Part shown: positions 29,874 through 40,693 of the stretch, in pieces
Numbering within the stretch: the first letter of the stretch is position 1
How the letters are laid out: every line of letters begins with the position of its first letter
Assembly: GCA_002683825.1 (NCBI GenBank)
Contig: NYUD01000048.1
Span: 38,950 to 102,949, forward strand
Reading direction: 5' to 3'
Origin: Planctomycetota bacterium
GTDB taxonomy: Bacteria; Planctomycetota; UBA1135; GCA-002686595
Length of the DNA: 64,000 nucleotides
The notes under the pieces: model-generated
The model's database searches: none
The model's input: the letters and a program-made list of their open reading frames with translations, nothing else
Told to the model about the DNA's origin: nothing
Translations under genes and position numbers: made by a program

Positions 29874-31358
29874 CTAATCTCCGCGACCGATGACATGGTT
29901 GAGGAATGAGCGCACGTCGGCCTGCAGCTTGGCCAGGGAGGCGTGGTTGACGTACATCATGTGGCCCGCCTCGTAATAGCGAAAGTGCAGTCGGTCGCTG
30001 ATGACCCCCGAGCGGTTCAGGCTGTATTCGGCGCCGAAAAACGGCGTGGCGAAGTCGTAGTAACCCGCCGCGACCAGCACCTGCAGGTCGGAGTTTTGAC
30101 GCATCGCCTTGCCGATATAGGGCGCCACGTTCAGATAGCTGGGCCGTCCATGTCCCTCGAGTTCCCAATCCCAGCTTTCCCCCAGTTTACCGATGATCTT
30201 GTACTGGTCGTCGATATCGACCTTCAGCGTGTCGCGCATGTACGTGTTGAGGGCCGCGCTGTAGGCCCCGTCGATGCCGTAGAAGGAAGGATCTGTTTCG
30301 GGTCTTTCCCCGGCATCGTCGAGATCTTCTCCGGTATAGCGCGAGTCGAGCCTTCCGACGGTCAAGCCTCGATCGCGCAGCAGTTCCTTTTGAAAGCGAG
30401 ATGGATACAGACGTAGGTCGGAGCGATCGATGTATTCCTCGTCCAACCCCGTGAGCAGAGCGAGCTCGGCCCGCACGCGCGCTCTCTCTCCCGAGCTCAG
30501 TGAAGCTCCCATGAGAAGCGCATGCGCGTAGTCGTTCAGCGCGAATGAACGGGCCCGTTCGACGAACTCCTCCACCGAGGCTCCGGCGCCGGCCTTGCCG
30601 TGGTAATGAGCCGTTGCTGCCATGGTGGGTAGGTGGATCAGGTGCGGGATGTCGTTGCCGATCGACGTGCTTACGATCGAAAAGTCGAGGATGGTCGAGA
30701 TCAGAAGGATGCCATTGATCGCCACATCGTCGAACCCGCCCTCGAGCTCGCGCACCACCGCTGCGGAACGGGTCGTGCCATAGCTTTCGCCGCCGATGAA
30801 CTTGGGCGAGTTCCAGCGGCCGTTCTCGGTGATCCAGCGACGAATCACACGGGCGACGGAGCGCGCATCCTGATGCACGCCGTAGAAATCCTCCCCCTTC
30901 GCCTCGCCCAGGGTCTTGCTGAAACCGGTACCGACCGGGTCGATGAACACAATGTCCGACACATCGAGAAAACAGCCAGAATTCTCGACCATTCCGTAGG
31001 GCGGACCACCGTCGTCCTTGGCATCGCTGGGAACGTTGACGCGTTGGGGCCCGAATACGCCCATGTGCAACCACACCGATGAAGAGCCGGGGCCGCCATT
31101 CCAAAGAAACGTCACCGGACGGCCGGTTGGATCCTGGCTTCCTTTCATCACGTACGAGATGGTGAAGATCGAGGCTTCCGGATCGCCATCGTCATTCCTG
31201 AGAATCGCTTCTTCCACGGTCGCCGCGTATGCCACACGCGTCCCGTTGAACGTGCCCACGTGCTGGGTCTGAAAACTGAGCGGCTCGACGTCCGCCACCT
31301 CGATTTCGGTTTCCTGAAGGATGAAGGCGATCAAGGAAGCGGCGATGACGGAGATCAT
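29874..31358 (-). CDS. S10 family serine carboxypeptidase, exported
   Basis: A 494-residue alpha/beta-hydrolase-fold serine carboxypeptidase. The N-terminus (MISVIAASLIAFILQ) looks like a short signal peptide. The oxyanion/substrate loop is FLWNGGPGSSS, FIDPVGTGFS is a family signature, and the nucleophile is S192 in GGESYGT. The catalytic Asp lies in AAGYYDFATP and the His in YEAGHMMYV near the C-terminus. S10 peptidases work at acidic pH and remove C-terminal residues. Together with the M14, M1 and lysyl-endopeptidase-like genes this gives the window a strong extracellular proteolysis theme. Confidence 0.9.
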   Translation of the reverse strand: MISVIAASLIAFILQETEIEVADVEPLSFQTQHVGTFNGTRVAYAATVEEAILRNDDGDPEASIFTISYVMKGSQDPTGRPVTFLWNGGPGSSSVWLHMGVFGPQRVNVPSDAKDDGGPPYGMVENSGCFLDVSDIVFIDPVGTGFSKTLGEAKGEDFYGVHQDARSVARVIRRWITENGRWNSPKFIGGESYGTTRSAAVVRELEGGFDDVAINGILLISTILDFSIVSTSIGNDIPHLIHLPTMAATAHYHGKAGAGASVEEFVERARSFALNDYAHALLMGASLSSGERARVRAELALLTGLDEEYIDRSDLRLYPSRFQKELLRDRGLTVGRLDSRYTGEDLDDAGERPETDPSFYGIDGAYSAALNTYMRDTLKVDIDDQYKIIGKLGESWDWELEGHGRPSYLNVAPYIGKAMRQNSDLQVLVAAGYYDFATPFFGAEYSLNRSGVISDRLHFRYYEAGHMMYVNHASLAKLQADVRSFLNHVIGRGD

Positions 31359-31585
31359 TGGTGGATCCGGGGTTTGAAGGCTCTGTGGTGTGTCTGGAGT
31401 GCGCGCGGACAGATTCTATGCGACCTTGCAACGCTGCGTCGAACCGGCTTGCTGCCAACGTGAGCCCCACACATGGACGCGAGCACCACAACCCGAGTAG
31501 AGGGCTTTTCCCCTCGCCTGAACACCCATACCATCTCAGACCTCGGACCTCGTCCGAGTCGACCCGTGATCAGGATGAGATAGCG

Positions 31586-32614
31586 ATGTGGTTCGAAGAG
31601 CTCTTCGGATTCCGGGAATCGTCTTACGAGGAGACCAGGCTTCGTTTTGTCGTAGAGGGCCGGCGGTTGCTTTCGCTCACGAACGAGCGCTCCTTTTGGA
31701 TCGGCGAGTTCGCGACGCCGAAGCTCGCCGAGTTGCGTAGCGAAGGACGCGCCCTGGTGCGACCGGGAGCGATCCGAGTCACCCATGAAGTGATAGGGGA
31801 CGTCCTCGAACTCCACGCCCTGCCGGAGAACCAGGGCGCGCTCTTTCAGGTCGCGTCGCAGTTCAACTGCCTCGAGTTTCCAGGCACGTCAACGACCCCG
31901 GAAGACGGCGTGTCGGGCTATGCGAACGACCCGACCCAGGGACCGGCCTGCTCCCTTGCGGCGGCTGCGGCCACGGTATACCGCAACTACTTCGTGCCAC
32001 TGCGCGGTTCGGAAGGTCAGACCAGAGACAACCAGATCGACAACCTCGAGGATCTTGCGGCGGCGGTCGGTCGACCGGACGAATTCTGGAGCGTGCGGAA
32101 TGGATACACGTTCTCGACATCCGAGCGGCTGCGTGCTCTAGGTGACGAGCTCAAGAAGCACGACCGTGAGCAGCTCCTCGGAGAGGTCAGGATAGGACTG
32201 CAGCACGATGTCGGAGTTACATTCGTCGATCGATTCGGGCAGCCCGAGCCGGGGTTTGAGCCGATGGTGTCCCAGGCCTTTTGCTCGGCCGTGTCTTGTG
32301 CGTACACGCCGCTCGGCAACTCCGAGTGGGATTCTCTGGCGAGGCTGGTGCTCGAGGCGAGCTACGAGGCGACGCTTTGGGCGGCCGCGATCAACGCGAC
32401 CCGGACCGAGGGCAGCAACCGAGTCTGGCTCACTCTTCTCGGCGGGGGCGCGTTCGGCAACGACCCCGAGTGGATCGCCGCTGCGATCGGTCTCGCGCTG
32501 CGCAAGCTCGCCAAGGTCGATCTCGACGTACACATCGCCCACTACCGACGAGCTGATCCTGAGCTGGAGTCGATGATCGACCGGGCGGCGCTCAGAGGTG
32601 AAGGACGGCCTTGA
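31586..32614 (+). CDS. Macrodomain-like protein (tentative)
   Basis: A 342-residue cytoplasmic protein starting at ATG 31586 (GGATGAG upstream); the open frame extends to 31358 but that part has no protein-like character and spans a divergent promoter region. No signal peptide. Motifs include DPTQGPACSLAAAAATVYRN, GQTRDNQIDNLEDL, LEASYEATLWAA and WLTLLGGGAFGND. The last resembles the Gly-rich ADP-ribose-binding loop of macrodomain and PARG-like proteins. From memory, this set of motifs recurs in a eukaryote-like family annotated as hypothetical. Function is not assigned beyond this possible fold. Its 3' end overlaps the convergent protease gene by 23 nt. Confidence 0.6.
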   Translation: MWFEELFGFRESSYEETRLRFVVEGRRLLSLTNERSFWIGEFATPKLAELRSEGRALVRPGAIRVTHEVIGDVLELHALPENQGALFQVASQFNCLEFPGTSTTPEDGVSGYANDPTQGPACSLAAAAATVYRNYFVPLRGSEGQTRDNQIDNLEDLAAAVGRPDEFWSVRNGYTFSTSERLRALGDELKKHDREQLLGEVRIGLQHDVGVTFVDRFGQPEPGFEPMVSQAFCSAVSCAYTPLGNSEWDSLARLVLEASYEATLWAAAINATRTEGSNRVWLTLLGGGAFGNDPEWIAAAIGLALRKLAKVDLDVHIAHYRRADPELESMIDRAALRGEGRP

Positions 32615-34232
32615 GTCCGTTGGTGGCCGTGAGACTGCCGCCGCCGACCACGAAGGCCTGGAGATAGCCGACATTACCGACGAGGCTCACGCTGTTGGGC
32701 AGCGCGAAGTCGTGCTGGGAGAGGCCGCCGGCGACGGAGCTTGTGCTGGAAACGAGGGGCGTCGATGTGGGGTCGAAGAGGAGCTCACCGAAGCTCAGGA
32801 AGAGACCCTCGAAGGGAGCTGAGTAGCCGAAGACCGCGGTGGCGACCGCCTGGGGGATGGAGGAGGTGTCGACCTGTGTGCTCCAGGTCGTCCCCAGGAC
32901 GGGAAGCGCGAGGCCCGAGAAGATCTCGTCGTTGGCACCCGTTCCGTTGAACGGGATGAGATAGGCCGAAAAGGGATCGTACCCGTCGATGCCCGAGAGC
33001 CCCCAGTTGAGGGGATCGAGGAAGACGTCGAGATCGCGGGTTTCATAGAAACGATCGAAGCGGCCATAGAGCGCCAGGTTCGAGGCGCAGCTGCTGATGC
33101 CGGCGCTGCAGATTCCGATCACGCGCTTGCGATGATCGAAGAGAGGAGAACCGGAGCTGCCGCCCTGAATGATCCCCACATCGAACGAGACGCTCCAGCG
33201 ACTGGAGGAATGGGTGGGGGCCTGATTGTCCTTCTGGATCTTCTTCGGATTTCCGGAAGGGTGACTGATGCCGACGCCGGGCGCTTCGACGCTTTCATCC
33301 AGGGTCCACCCGCAGTAGAAGGGCTCGTAGGAGGCAGGCGGCGATTGGGTGAGGAGGTAGAGCTGGCCGTCGAAAGGGTTGCTGGCTCTGAGGAACGTCG
33401 CCCCCGAGAGGGACTTCGATTGGGAGGAGCTGCCCGTGTCGCAGCCCGTGCGTTCGTAGTCGAAGATGACCACCGCGTTGGTCATGTCGCCGCAGTGTTC
33501 CGCCGTCATGAGGAAGGGCGTGGCATCCTCGGCGGTGTTGTTGAGGAGGAAGGCGCTGCACCCCCCTCCGCTCCCGATCAACCAGACGACACCACGTTTG
33601 GCGTCTTGATAGTCGGCTCCCACCGGGCAATTGATGTCGACCAGACAGCCGCCACTGAATTGGGCCTCGCCCAGATGCGCGAGAATGTTGCGGTAATCGT
33701 GGATGACTTCGCCGATCGAAAGGTCCGGCAGATCGGCGCCGCGAGGATGGACATACTCGACGACGATGCGGTCACCAGGGACCGGTTGGACGGCGAACTC
33801 TCCGTTGGGCTTTTCGTTGGCTTCAGTGTAGGCGCCGAGAATCTCTCGCTTCTGGGGGTCATACAGAAACAGTCGACCACCCGTTGGAAGGTCGAAGCGC
33901 GAAAACGTGACCCCGAGGGTGAGGGCTCCGGGGGACGCGATCTCCAGACGCCAGACGAGCTCGCCCGTCGCTTCCAGCACATCCCAGCGACCACGGTCGC
34001 CGGGGGAAAGTTCCGTTGCGATCGTCGCCCCATAACGAAAAGGCCACTGGTCTGCGGCCTCGTCTTCCGCCAGGAGTGCGGCGACATCGGGTGTCGGGAG
34101 AAGCTCGAGGGGGATGTCGTTCGGCAGAGCGCCGGAATTCGACGCGGGATCGCCCGGGTGGCGCAACTGGGCGTGGGCGCCGAGGGGCAGTGCCAGGAGC
34201 AATGAGGCAAGAAAAAGCGAGGTACGGAGCAT
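32592..34232 (-). CDS. Lysyl-endopeptidase-like secreted serine protease
   Basis: A 546-residue trypsin-fold protease. The signal peptide is clear (MLRTSLFLASLLLALPLGAHA). An N-terminal pro-region (about 22-190) contains the LYDPQKREILGAYTE and GDRIVVEY segments seen in lysyl endopeptidase precursors. Catalytic triad: H246 in TAEHC, D288 in NPFDGQL, S360 in GGSSGSP. Several Cys (C196, C202, C225, C247, C264, C307, C375, C382) fit the disulphide-rich catalytic domain. Residues about 429-546 are a degenerate Cys-free copy of the NGSGxN module shared with two other secreted proteins here. It overlaps the convergent macrodomain-like gene. Confidence 0.87.
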   Translation of the reverse strand: MLRTSLFLASLLLALPLGAHAQLRHPGDPASNSGALPNDIPLELLPTPDVAALLAEDEAADQWPFRYGATIATELSPGDRGRWDVLEATGELVWRLEIASPGALTLGVTFSRFDLPTGGRLFLYDPQKREILGAYTEANEKPNGEFAVQPVPGDRIVVEYVHPRGADLPDLSIGEVIHDYRNILAHLGEAQFSGGCLVDINCPVGADYQDAKRGVVWLIGSGGGCSAFLLNNTAEDATPFLMTAEHCGDMTNAVVIFDYERTGCDTGSSSQSKSLSGATFLRASNPFDGQLYLLTQSPPASYEPFYCGWTLDESVEAPGVGISHPSGNPKKIQKDNQAPTHSSSRWSVSFDVGIIQGGSSGSPLFDHRKRVIGICSAGISSCASNLALYGRFDRFYETRDLDVFLDPLNWGLSGIDGYDPFSAYLIPFNGTGANDEIFSGLALPVLGTTWSTQVDTSSIPQAVATAVFGYSAPFEGLFLSFGELLFDPTSTPLVSSTSSVAGGLSQHDFALPNSVSLVGNVGYLQAFVVGGGSLTATNGLKAVLHL

Positions 34233-34560
34233 CGAGGTCTTGCGTAGAGGGGGAGCTGGACGGCAGGGCAGATTCTATCCCAACACCCCTCTCCGTAGTC
34301 CCTTCGGCGGCACATCCCCTGCGTAGCCTTGCTTATTCTTGCACCTCTTCTTGCTTTGCCGCTTTCGTTCACGACGCAAGGCTGCTCGGAAAGCGATATG
34401 AGAGTGCGTTGTGCTCCATGAGTGCGTTCCTTGCGGCGCCGCCCCCGGAGGTGGATTTCAGTCCGGACTAAAGTCACGGCTACCGTGCGCGCGAGTCGGT
34501 GTTGCACGTGCAGGCCGAGATGACCGAGTTGCCAGATACGCGCGTGAAGCGCGAGATGCA
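34233..34560. other. Intergenic region between protease and fdhB, no gene seen
   Basis: This 328-nt gap separates two minus-strand genes and presumably carries the protease promoter and the fdhB 3' region. The one notable element is the 10-bp perfect palindrome AGTCCGGACT at 34460-34469 flanked by TTTC and AAAG, which could be a protein-binding site or part of a weak hairpin. Open frames here are short or antisense extensions of the flanking genes. Confidence 0.45.
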
Positions 34561-36219
34561 CTAACGCCCAAGGTGCTTTGCGACCTGATCGGGGAAGTCC
34601 TTCAGCAGGCTCTGCGTGATCAGGGGAGCAGCGACCCCGAGACCGCAGGCGGAGAGCGAGGCCATCGTGAGGCCGAGGTCGTCTACCTCTCGCTTCCACT
34701 CGGCGGCGTCCTCGGGGCCCGCTTCGCCGGCCAGGCGTTCCGTCAGGCGCTGCGTTCCGATGCGGCACGGGAAACACTTGCCGCAGCTTTCGTGGGCGAA
34801 GAAGGACATCGCCTGGCGAGCGATCTCCACCATGTCGCGCGTGTCGTCGAACACCATCACGCCGCCGGCACCCAAAAATGAGCCGCGCGCTCGCAGGCAG
34901 GGTTCGTCCAGGGTGACGTCGAAGTTGGCCTCGCCCAGAAAACCCCCGGAGAGCCCGGCCATCGTCACGGCCTGGAAGCGACGTCCGTCCACCGGGCCGC
35001 CGGCCCAGTCCTCGAGCAACTCCTTCAGAGGCAGGCCGATCGGAATCTCAAAGTTGCCCGGCCGACGCACGTCCCCCGACAGGCTGATGATTTTCGTGCC
35101 CTTGTGCTCACCGTGTCCGAGCCCCGCGTACCAGTCCGCTCCGCGCGCAATGATCTGTGGTACCGAGGCGAGGGTTTCCACGTTGTTGACGACCGTCGGT
35201 TTGTCCTCGAAGCCGTGCGTGACCGGATACGGTGGGCGGTTGCGCGGGAAGGGGTGCTTGCCTTCGAGGCTGTTCAAGAGCGACGTCTCCTCGCCGCAGA
35301 TGTAGGCGCCGGCTCCGCGCCTGACGTAAACCTCGAAGTGGAAGTCCGCATCCAGGATGCCCTCGCCCAGGAAGCCGGCCTCGCGCGCTTCCGCGATGGC
35401 TTGCTCGAGGATCGGAAGGGTGTGGGGGTACTCGTAGCGCAGATAGATGAACCCGCGCACGGCCCCCGTTGCCCGCGCGGCGATGGCCATGCCCTCCAGA
35501 ACAGCGTGGGGGTCGTAGTCCATCAAGACGCGGTCCTTGAAGCAGCCCGGTTCGCCCTCATCCGCGTTGCAGACGATGGTCTTGGGAGCGCCCGGCGCTT
35601 CCGCGACCGCGCGCCACTTGCGGCCCGTGGGAAAGCCGGCTCCGCCGCGGCCGGTGAGACCGCTCCCATCGATCGCGGCGAGAATGGCCTCGGTATCCAT
35701 CTCCTTGACCGCTCGAAGGAGTCCGGTGTAGCCGCCGCCCTTGCGGTAACCTGCGAGCGTTGCGCGGCCGGGTTCCCGGATGGATGCGAAACTGCATTCC
35801 TGCCTGCCGCCGGGGTTGGGCACGGGCAGCGGGGCGGGTGTTTCTTCGAGGGTCTGTCCGGGGGTGGCTCGCAGGTAGCGATCACCGATGAGGACGGCAA
35901 TCGGATCGTCGCAGCGTCCTGCACAGGGCATGGGCACCGCGTTGTCGAGCTCGTCGATCAGCTGGTCGCAGCCCTTCAGCTTGCAGATCGGTCCGTCACA
36001 AACGCGGGTCTCTTGCTGGCCGCCGGGTTCGCGCGAGAAGTGGTGGTAGAACGTGACGGTTCCGTACAGGTCGGCCAGGGGTATGCGTAGGGCTTCGCTG
36101 ACCGCGCGAACCGCGGCTTGCGACAGGTAGCCATCCCGTCCGTGGAACGCGTGCAAGAGCGGCAAAAGCGGCGCGGGCTGATCGCGCCAGTGTGCGATGA
36201 GTGCGGAATCGGTGGCCAC
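34561..36219 (-). CDS. fdhB: NAD-linked formate dehydrogenase beta subunit, NuoE-NuoF fusion
   Basis: A 552-residue electron-transfer subunit combining two complex-I-type domains. Residues 1-125 are NuoE/FdsG-like, with the thioredoxin-fold [2Fe-2S] ligands C74, C79, C99 and C103. Residues about 145-552 are NuoF/FdsB-like: GRGGAGFPTGRKW and NADEGEPGCFKDR bind NADH and FMN, GAYICGEETSL is conserved, and C479/C482/C485 with C525 bind [4Fe-4S]. The start is GTG 36219. It should pass electrons from the FdhA iron-sulfur chain to NAD+. It lies about 8 kb from fdhA on the same strand, an unusual separation for this complex. A dedicated hydrogenase or complex-I role is less likely because no such genes are near. 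Confidence 0.88.
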   Translation of the reverse strand: MATDSALIAHWRDQPAPLLPLLHAFHGRDGYLSQAAVRAVSEALRIPLADLYGTVTFYHHFSREPGGQQETRVCDGPICKLKGCDQLIDELDNAVPMPCAGRCDDPIAVLIGDRYLRATPGQTLEETPAPLPVPNPGGRQECSFASIREPGRATLAGYRKGGGYTGLLRAVKEMDTEAILAAIDGSGLTGRGGAGFPTGRKWRAVAEAPGAPKTIVCNADEGEPGCFKDRVLMDYDPHAVLEGMAIAARATGAVRGFIYLRYEYPHTLPILEQAIAEAREAGFLGEGILDADFHFEVYVRRGAGAYICGEETSLLNSLEGKHPFPRNRPPYPVTHGFEDKPTVVNNVETLASVPQIIARGADWYAGLGHGEHKGTKIISLSGDVRRPGNFEIPIGLPLKELLEDWAGGPVDGRRFQAVTMAGLSGGFLGEANFDVTLDEPCLRARGSFLGAGGVMVFDDTRDMVEIARQAMSFFAHESCGKCFPCRIGTQRLTERLAGEAGPEDAAEWKREVDDLGLTMASLSACGLGVAAPLITQSLLKDFPDQVAKHLGR

Positions 36220-36304
36220 GGGGGGCTGTCTCGAGGGTCTGGGTGGACGGGAGACACCGTACCCGGGTAGGCGTTTTGGAACCAGGAGGCGTTACACTCT
36301 CAGC

Positions 36305-37708
36305 TTGACTGCTTCCGAGGAAAATCACGCTTCCGGGACGTTTCTGAAGCGCCTGCGGCGCGATCTGGGTTCGATCGAATCCTATGCCGTAATGATCGGC
36401 ATGCTGGTCGGAGCGGGGATCTTTCGGGTGACCAGTGTGGCTTCAGAAGCCACGGGGGCCGGGGTGATCTTGGGCTATCTGGTGCTGGCTCCGGTGGTGT
36501 TGGCGACATCGGTTTCCTACGTCGTGTTTCTTTCGACTTCGCTGGGTAGGGAGCCCGGAGGGGAGTACGCGTACTTATCCGCAGTCTTGGGCGGACGGAG
36601 AGTGGCTTTTTCTTGCGCGTGGTTAAAGACGATCTCCTATATCGGTGGATTGGCCTATCTGGCCGGGGCGTTGGCCGACTACGGGATGGAGCTGCTGGGG
36701 CTCGAGGGGGAGGCCTTACGCGGTGCGGTTGCGCTTCTGGGGCTCGGGTTCTTCTATTTCGTCCACATCAGCGGCGTGCGTTGGTTCGGCCGCCTGCAGG
36801 TGTGGATGTGCGCCGTCCTCGGGATTTCAATTCTTGTTCTGGTTCTCCCCGGGCTGTTTGCCGTTGAGAAAGCGAATTACACGCCCTGGTTTCCGCACGG
36901 AACCTCGGGGTTCTTGAGTGCACTTCCACCGTTGTTTTTTGCCTTCGCGGCATTCGAGTCCCTCGCCCATACGGCCGGGGAGGTCAAGAACAGCTCGCAG
37001 CGCCTGCCGGGCATTTTTCTTTGGGGGATCACGGCCACCGCATTGATCTTCGTGGCGATGACCGTTGTTGCGTTCGGGGTTTTGCCCGCCGACGAGCTCA
37101 GTGCCAGCGTTGCTCCCATGGCCGACGTCGCCAAGCAGTACCTGCCGGCGGGCGCGGCTATCCTGGTGACCCTGGGCGGCGTGGTGGCGGTGGCGACTTC
37201 GGTCAACGCGACGATGCTGGTGCCCGCGCGCATGTGGATCGTGCTGGCGCGCGACGGACACCTACCTCGCTGGTTGGGCTACGTGCATGCCGAGCGCGGC
37301 ACACCAGGCTCAGGGTTGACCGTTACCTGCGCGCTGGCGGCGTTGCTGCTTCTTTCGGGACAGCTCCTGCTGGCGCTCAATATGGCGGTCCTCGGACTGA
37401 TCCTGGTGTACCTGTTGAATAGCTGGGCGTTGCTGTTGCTGCCACGCCGCAATCCCGAGCTGTATCGCCAGGCGACGGTCGCGATCCCGCCTTTCGTGCA
37501 GCGGGCGGCAGCCGTGGCTTCCATCCTGGGCATGGGAGTCTTGATCTGCGTGCAGGTCGTTCAGGATCTATCCCTGATCGGTGACTCGACGGTACTGGAG
37601 CGTTTCGAGAACCAATCGACAACCTCGATCGAATTGCTCGCCCTCTGGAGTGTGATTGGTGCGGCTATTTTCTTCGGAATGCGTTCCTCGAAGGGCGAGG
37701 GAACGTAG
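36305..37708 (+). CDS. APC family amino acid permease
   Basis: An integral membrane transporter of 467 residues with about 12 hydrophobic segments. The first helix carries the APC signature MIGMLVGAGIFRV, and FAAFESLAHTAGEVKN matches the conserved helix-6 region of the superfamily. No ATG precedes helix 1 in frame, so the TTG at 36305 is chosen; it has only AGGAGG 16 nt upstream, which is too far, so the start is uncertain. The frame remains open into the divergent fdhB start. The substrate is probably an amino acid or amine but cannot be specified. Confidence 0.87.
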   Translation: MTASEENHASGTFLKRLRRDLGSIESYAVMIGMLVGAGIFRVTSVASEATGAGVILGYLVLAPVVLATSVSYVVFLSTSLGREPGGEYAYLSAVLGGRRVAFSCAWLKTISYIGGLAYLAGALADYGMELLGLEGEALRGAVALLGLGFFYFVHISGVRWFGRLQVWMCAVLGISILVLVLPGLFAVEKANYTPWFPHGTSGFLSALPPLFFAFAAFESLAHTAGEVKNSSQRLPGIFLWGITATALIFVAMTVVAFGVLPADELSASVAPMADVAKQYLPAGAAILVTLGGVVAVATSVNATMLVPARMWIVLARDGHLPRWLGYVHAERGTPGSGLTVTCALAALLLLSGQLLLALNMAVLGLILVYLLNSWALLLLPRRNPELYRQATVAIPPFVQRAAAVASILGMGVLICVQVVQDLSLIGDSTVLERFENQSTTSIELLALWSVIGAAIFFGMRSSKGEGT

Positions 37709-37728
37709 GCTGCCCTAGAATCCTCGCC

Positions 37729-38901
37729 ATGTCAGGTGCGCGTAGAGCCAGGGGCAGTCTACTTGCCATCGCAGTCGCCCTCTGGGGCGCGGGATGCGGC
37801 GGCGCTCCGGAGCCGGAATTGCAGGAGGTCCGTTCAGCGAAGCCCAATCCACACGTGCGGCCCGCACCGGCGGAGTTCGAAGACATTCCCGCCGTGCCCG
37901 GGGTAGCGCGGATCGAGTTCAAGGAGAACACGATCGACCTCGGGGGCGTTACCGATACCGGTACGTACGAGGCGCGCTTCCACTTCACCAATCGCGGCGC
38001 CGAGCGCCTCGTGATCCAAAAAATCAAGACCGGCTGCAAGTGTGCGCAGGCAAGCACGGCAAGGCTCAACTATGGGCCGGGCGAAAAGGGATCGATTCTC
38101 GTCACGCTGAAACCCTCCGGCAAGAAGGGGTATCTTCCCAGCGTCGTTCAGGTGGTTTCCAATTCCACTCCGAACGAATTGGAGACAATCTCTCTCTTGG
38201 CGACGGTCGAGCCGATGCTGGAATTGGAATCGAGCTTGCTCCAGTTGGGCCAGCTGCAACCCGGCGAAGAACATCGTGTGTCCTTCGCAATGAGCACGCG
38301 GATACCCGACCTCACCCTTCCAAGCTTCCACACCAACCGCGAATTCCTCACGCTTCAAAACATCAGCCAGGGGCAGCCTGACGAGGACGGCTCCAGGGGT
38401 TTTACGGGGGAACTCGTCGTTGCGGCCGATGCTCCCTGGGGAGTTTTCAGCGGGTTGAGGGCAGCCAGTGCGAGTATTCAGGTGCGCGGTACCCCGAAGG
38501 GGGGGGCGAATGTGGAGAGCGGCACCTATTCCTTCCGCATCGAGGGCAGTATCTACCGCGAGGTCGTCCCGAAGGTCCTGACCGGGTACGGCGCAGGTAG
38601 CGTGGGGTCGTTGCTCTACCTCGGCAACCTTCGCGCCGGCGCCACCTTCGAAAGGCGAATGCTCTTGCGGGGGCACAGCGCCCCCTTCCTGATCGTCGAT
38701 GCGAAGCTGGAAGGGCCCGCGGCTTCCTTGGCCCGGGTCATCGTCGAAGCGAATGACGAAGACGGTTTCGAGATCGTCCTGGCCGGTACCGCTCCCGATC
38801 GAAGGGGATCGTTGCGGGGCGACATTGTCGTCACGACGAATGTGCCCGGCGAGGAGACCCTGCGGATCGGCTACCAGGGGACGGTGATCCCGAGAAGGTA
38901 G
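37729..38901 (+). CDS. DUF1573 lipoprotein
   Basis: A 390-residue predicted lipoprotein with signal peptide and lipobox region GAGC (C23) followed by GGAPEPE. Residues about 58-150 are a DUF1573 (Ig-like) domain: TIDLGGVTDTGTYEARFHFT, NRGAERLVIQKI and TGCKCAQAS, the last being the typical Cys pair of this family. Two more Ig-like beta segments follow (about 165-260 and 280-390), with the C-terminal one resembling a second copy (LYLGNLRAGATFERRMLLRG). DUF1573 domains are very common in planctomycete envelope proteins. Function unknown. It lies 20 nt after the permease stop and may be cotranscribed with it. Confidence 0.85.
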   Translation: MSGARRARGSLLAIAVALWGAGCGGAPEPELQEVRSAKPNPHVRPAPAEFEDIPAVPGVARIEFKENTIDLGGVTDTGTYEARFHFTNRGAERLVIQKIKTGCKCAQASTARLNYGPGEKGSILVTLKPSGKKGYLPSVVQVVSNSTPNELETISLLATVEPMLELESSLLQLGQLQPGEEHRVSFAMSTRIPDLTLPSFHTNREFLTLQNISQGQPDEDGSRGFTGELVVAADAPWGVFSGLRAASASIQVRGTPKGGANVESGTYSFRIEGSIYREVVPKVLTGYGAGSVGSLLYLGNLRAGATFERRMLLRGHSAPFLIVDAKLEGPAASLARVIVEANDEDGFEIVLAGTAPDRRGSLRGDIVVTTNVPGEETLRIGYQGTVIPRR

Positions 38902-38960
38902 GCCTCGCCGCTAGCTTCATCGGCGACGCGCGCGTTCGGCCGTGGTACCTGCGGGGCCGG

Positions 38961-39224
38961 CTAGAACACGTAGATGACAGCTTCGTGCTCGTGCAGTCTC
39001 TGGCCGATTTCGCGGCGCTCTTCCTCCGTAGAGACCGTAAGGCTGAGTTCCAGCGAGAGGTACTTGCCGCCGGTGCTCTTTCGTGAATGCACCAACGAGT
39101 AGTCTCCCTGGACGACGGTGTCCACCGCCGCCCGCAGGGCCGCCTCTTCGCGCCCGATGAGTTTGTAGCTCCACCGACAGGGGTAATCGATTTCCGGTTT
39201 ATCCTCGCTGCCGAAGGTACGCAT
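38961..39224 (-). CDS. DUF493 (YbeD-like) protein
   Basis: An 87-residue cytoplasmic protein matching the YbeD/DUF493 family in length and layout: YPCRWSYKLIGREE, then VVQGDYSLVHSRKSTGGKYL and a final strand HEAVIYVF. The fold is a small ferredoxin-like alpha/beta domain resembling ACT-like regulatory domains. The biochemical role of the family is not established. It lies 14 nt downstream of the DUF1501 gene's stop on the same strand and may end that operon. Confidence 0.8.
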   Translation of the reverse strand: MRTFGSEDKPEIDYPCRWSYKLIGREEAALRAAVDTVVQGDYSLVHSRKSTGGKYLSLELSLTVSTEEERREIGQRLHEHEAVIYVF

Positions 39225-39238
39225 TCTACTGCCCCGTT

Positions 39239-40685
<1,447 letters not shown>

Positions 40686-40693
<8 letters not shown>

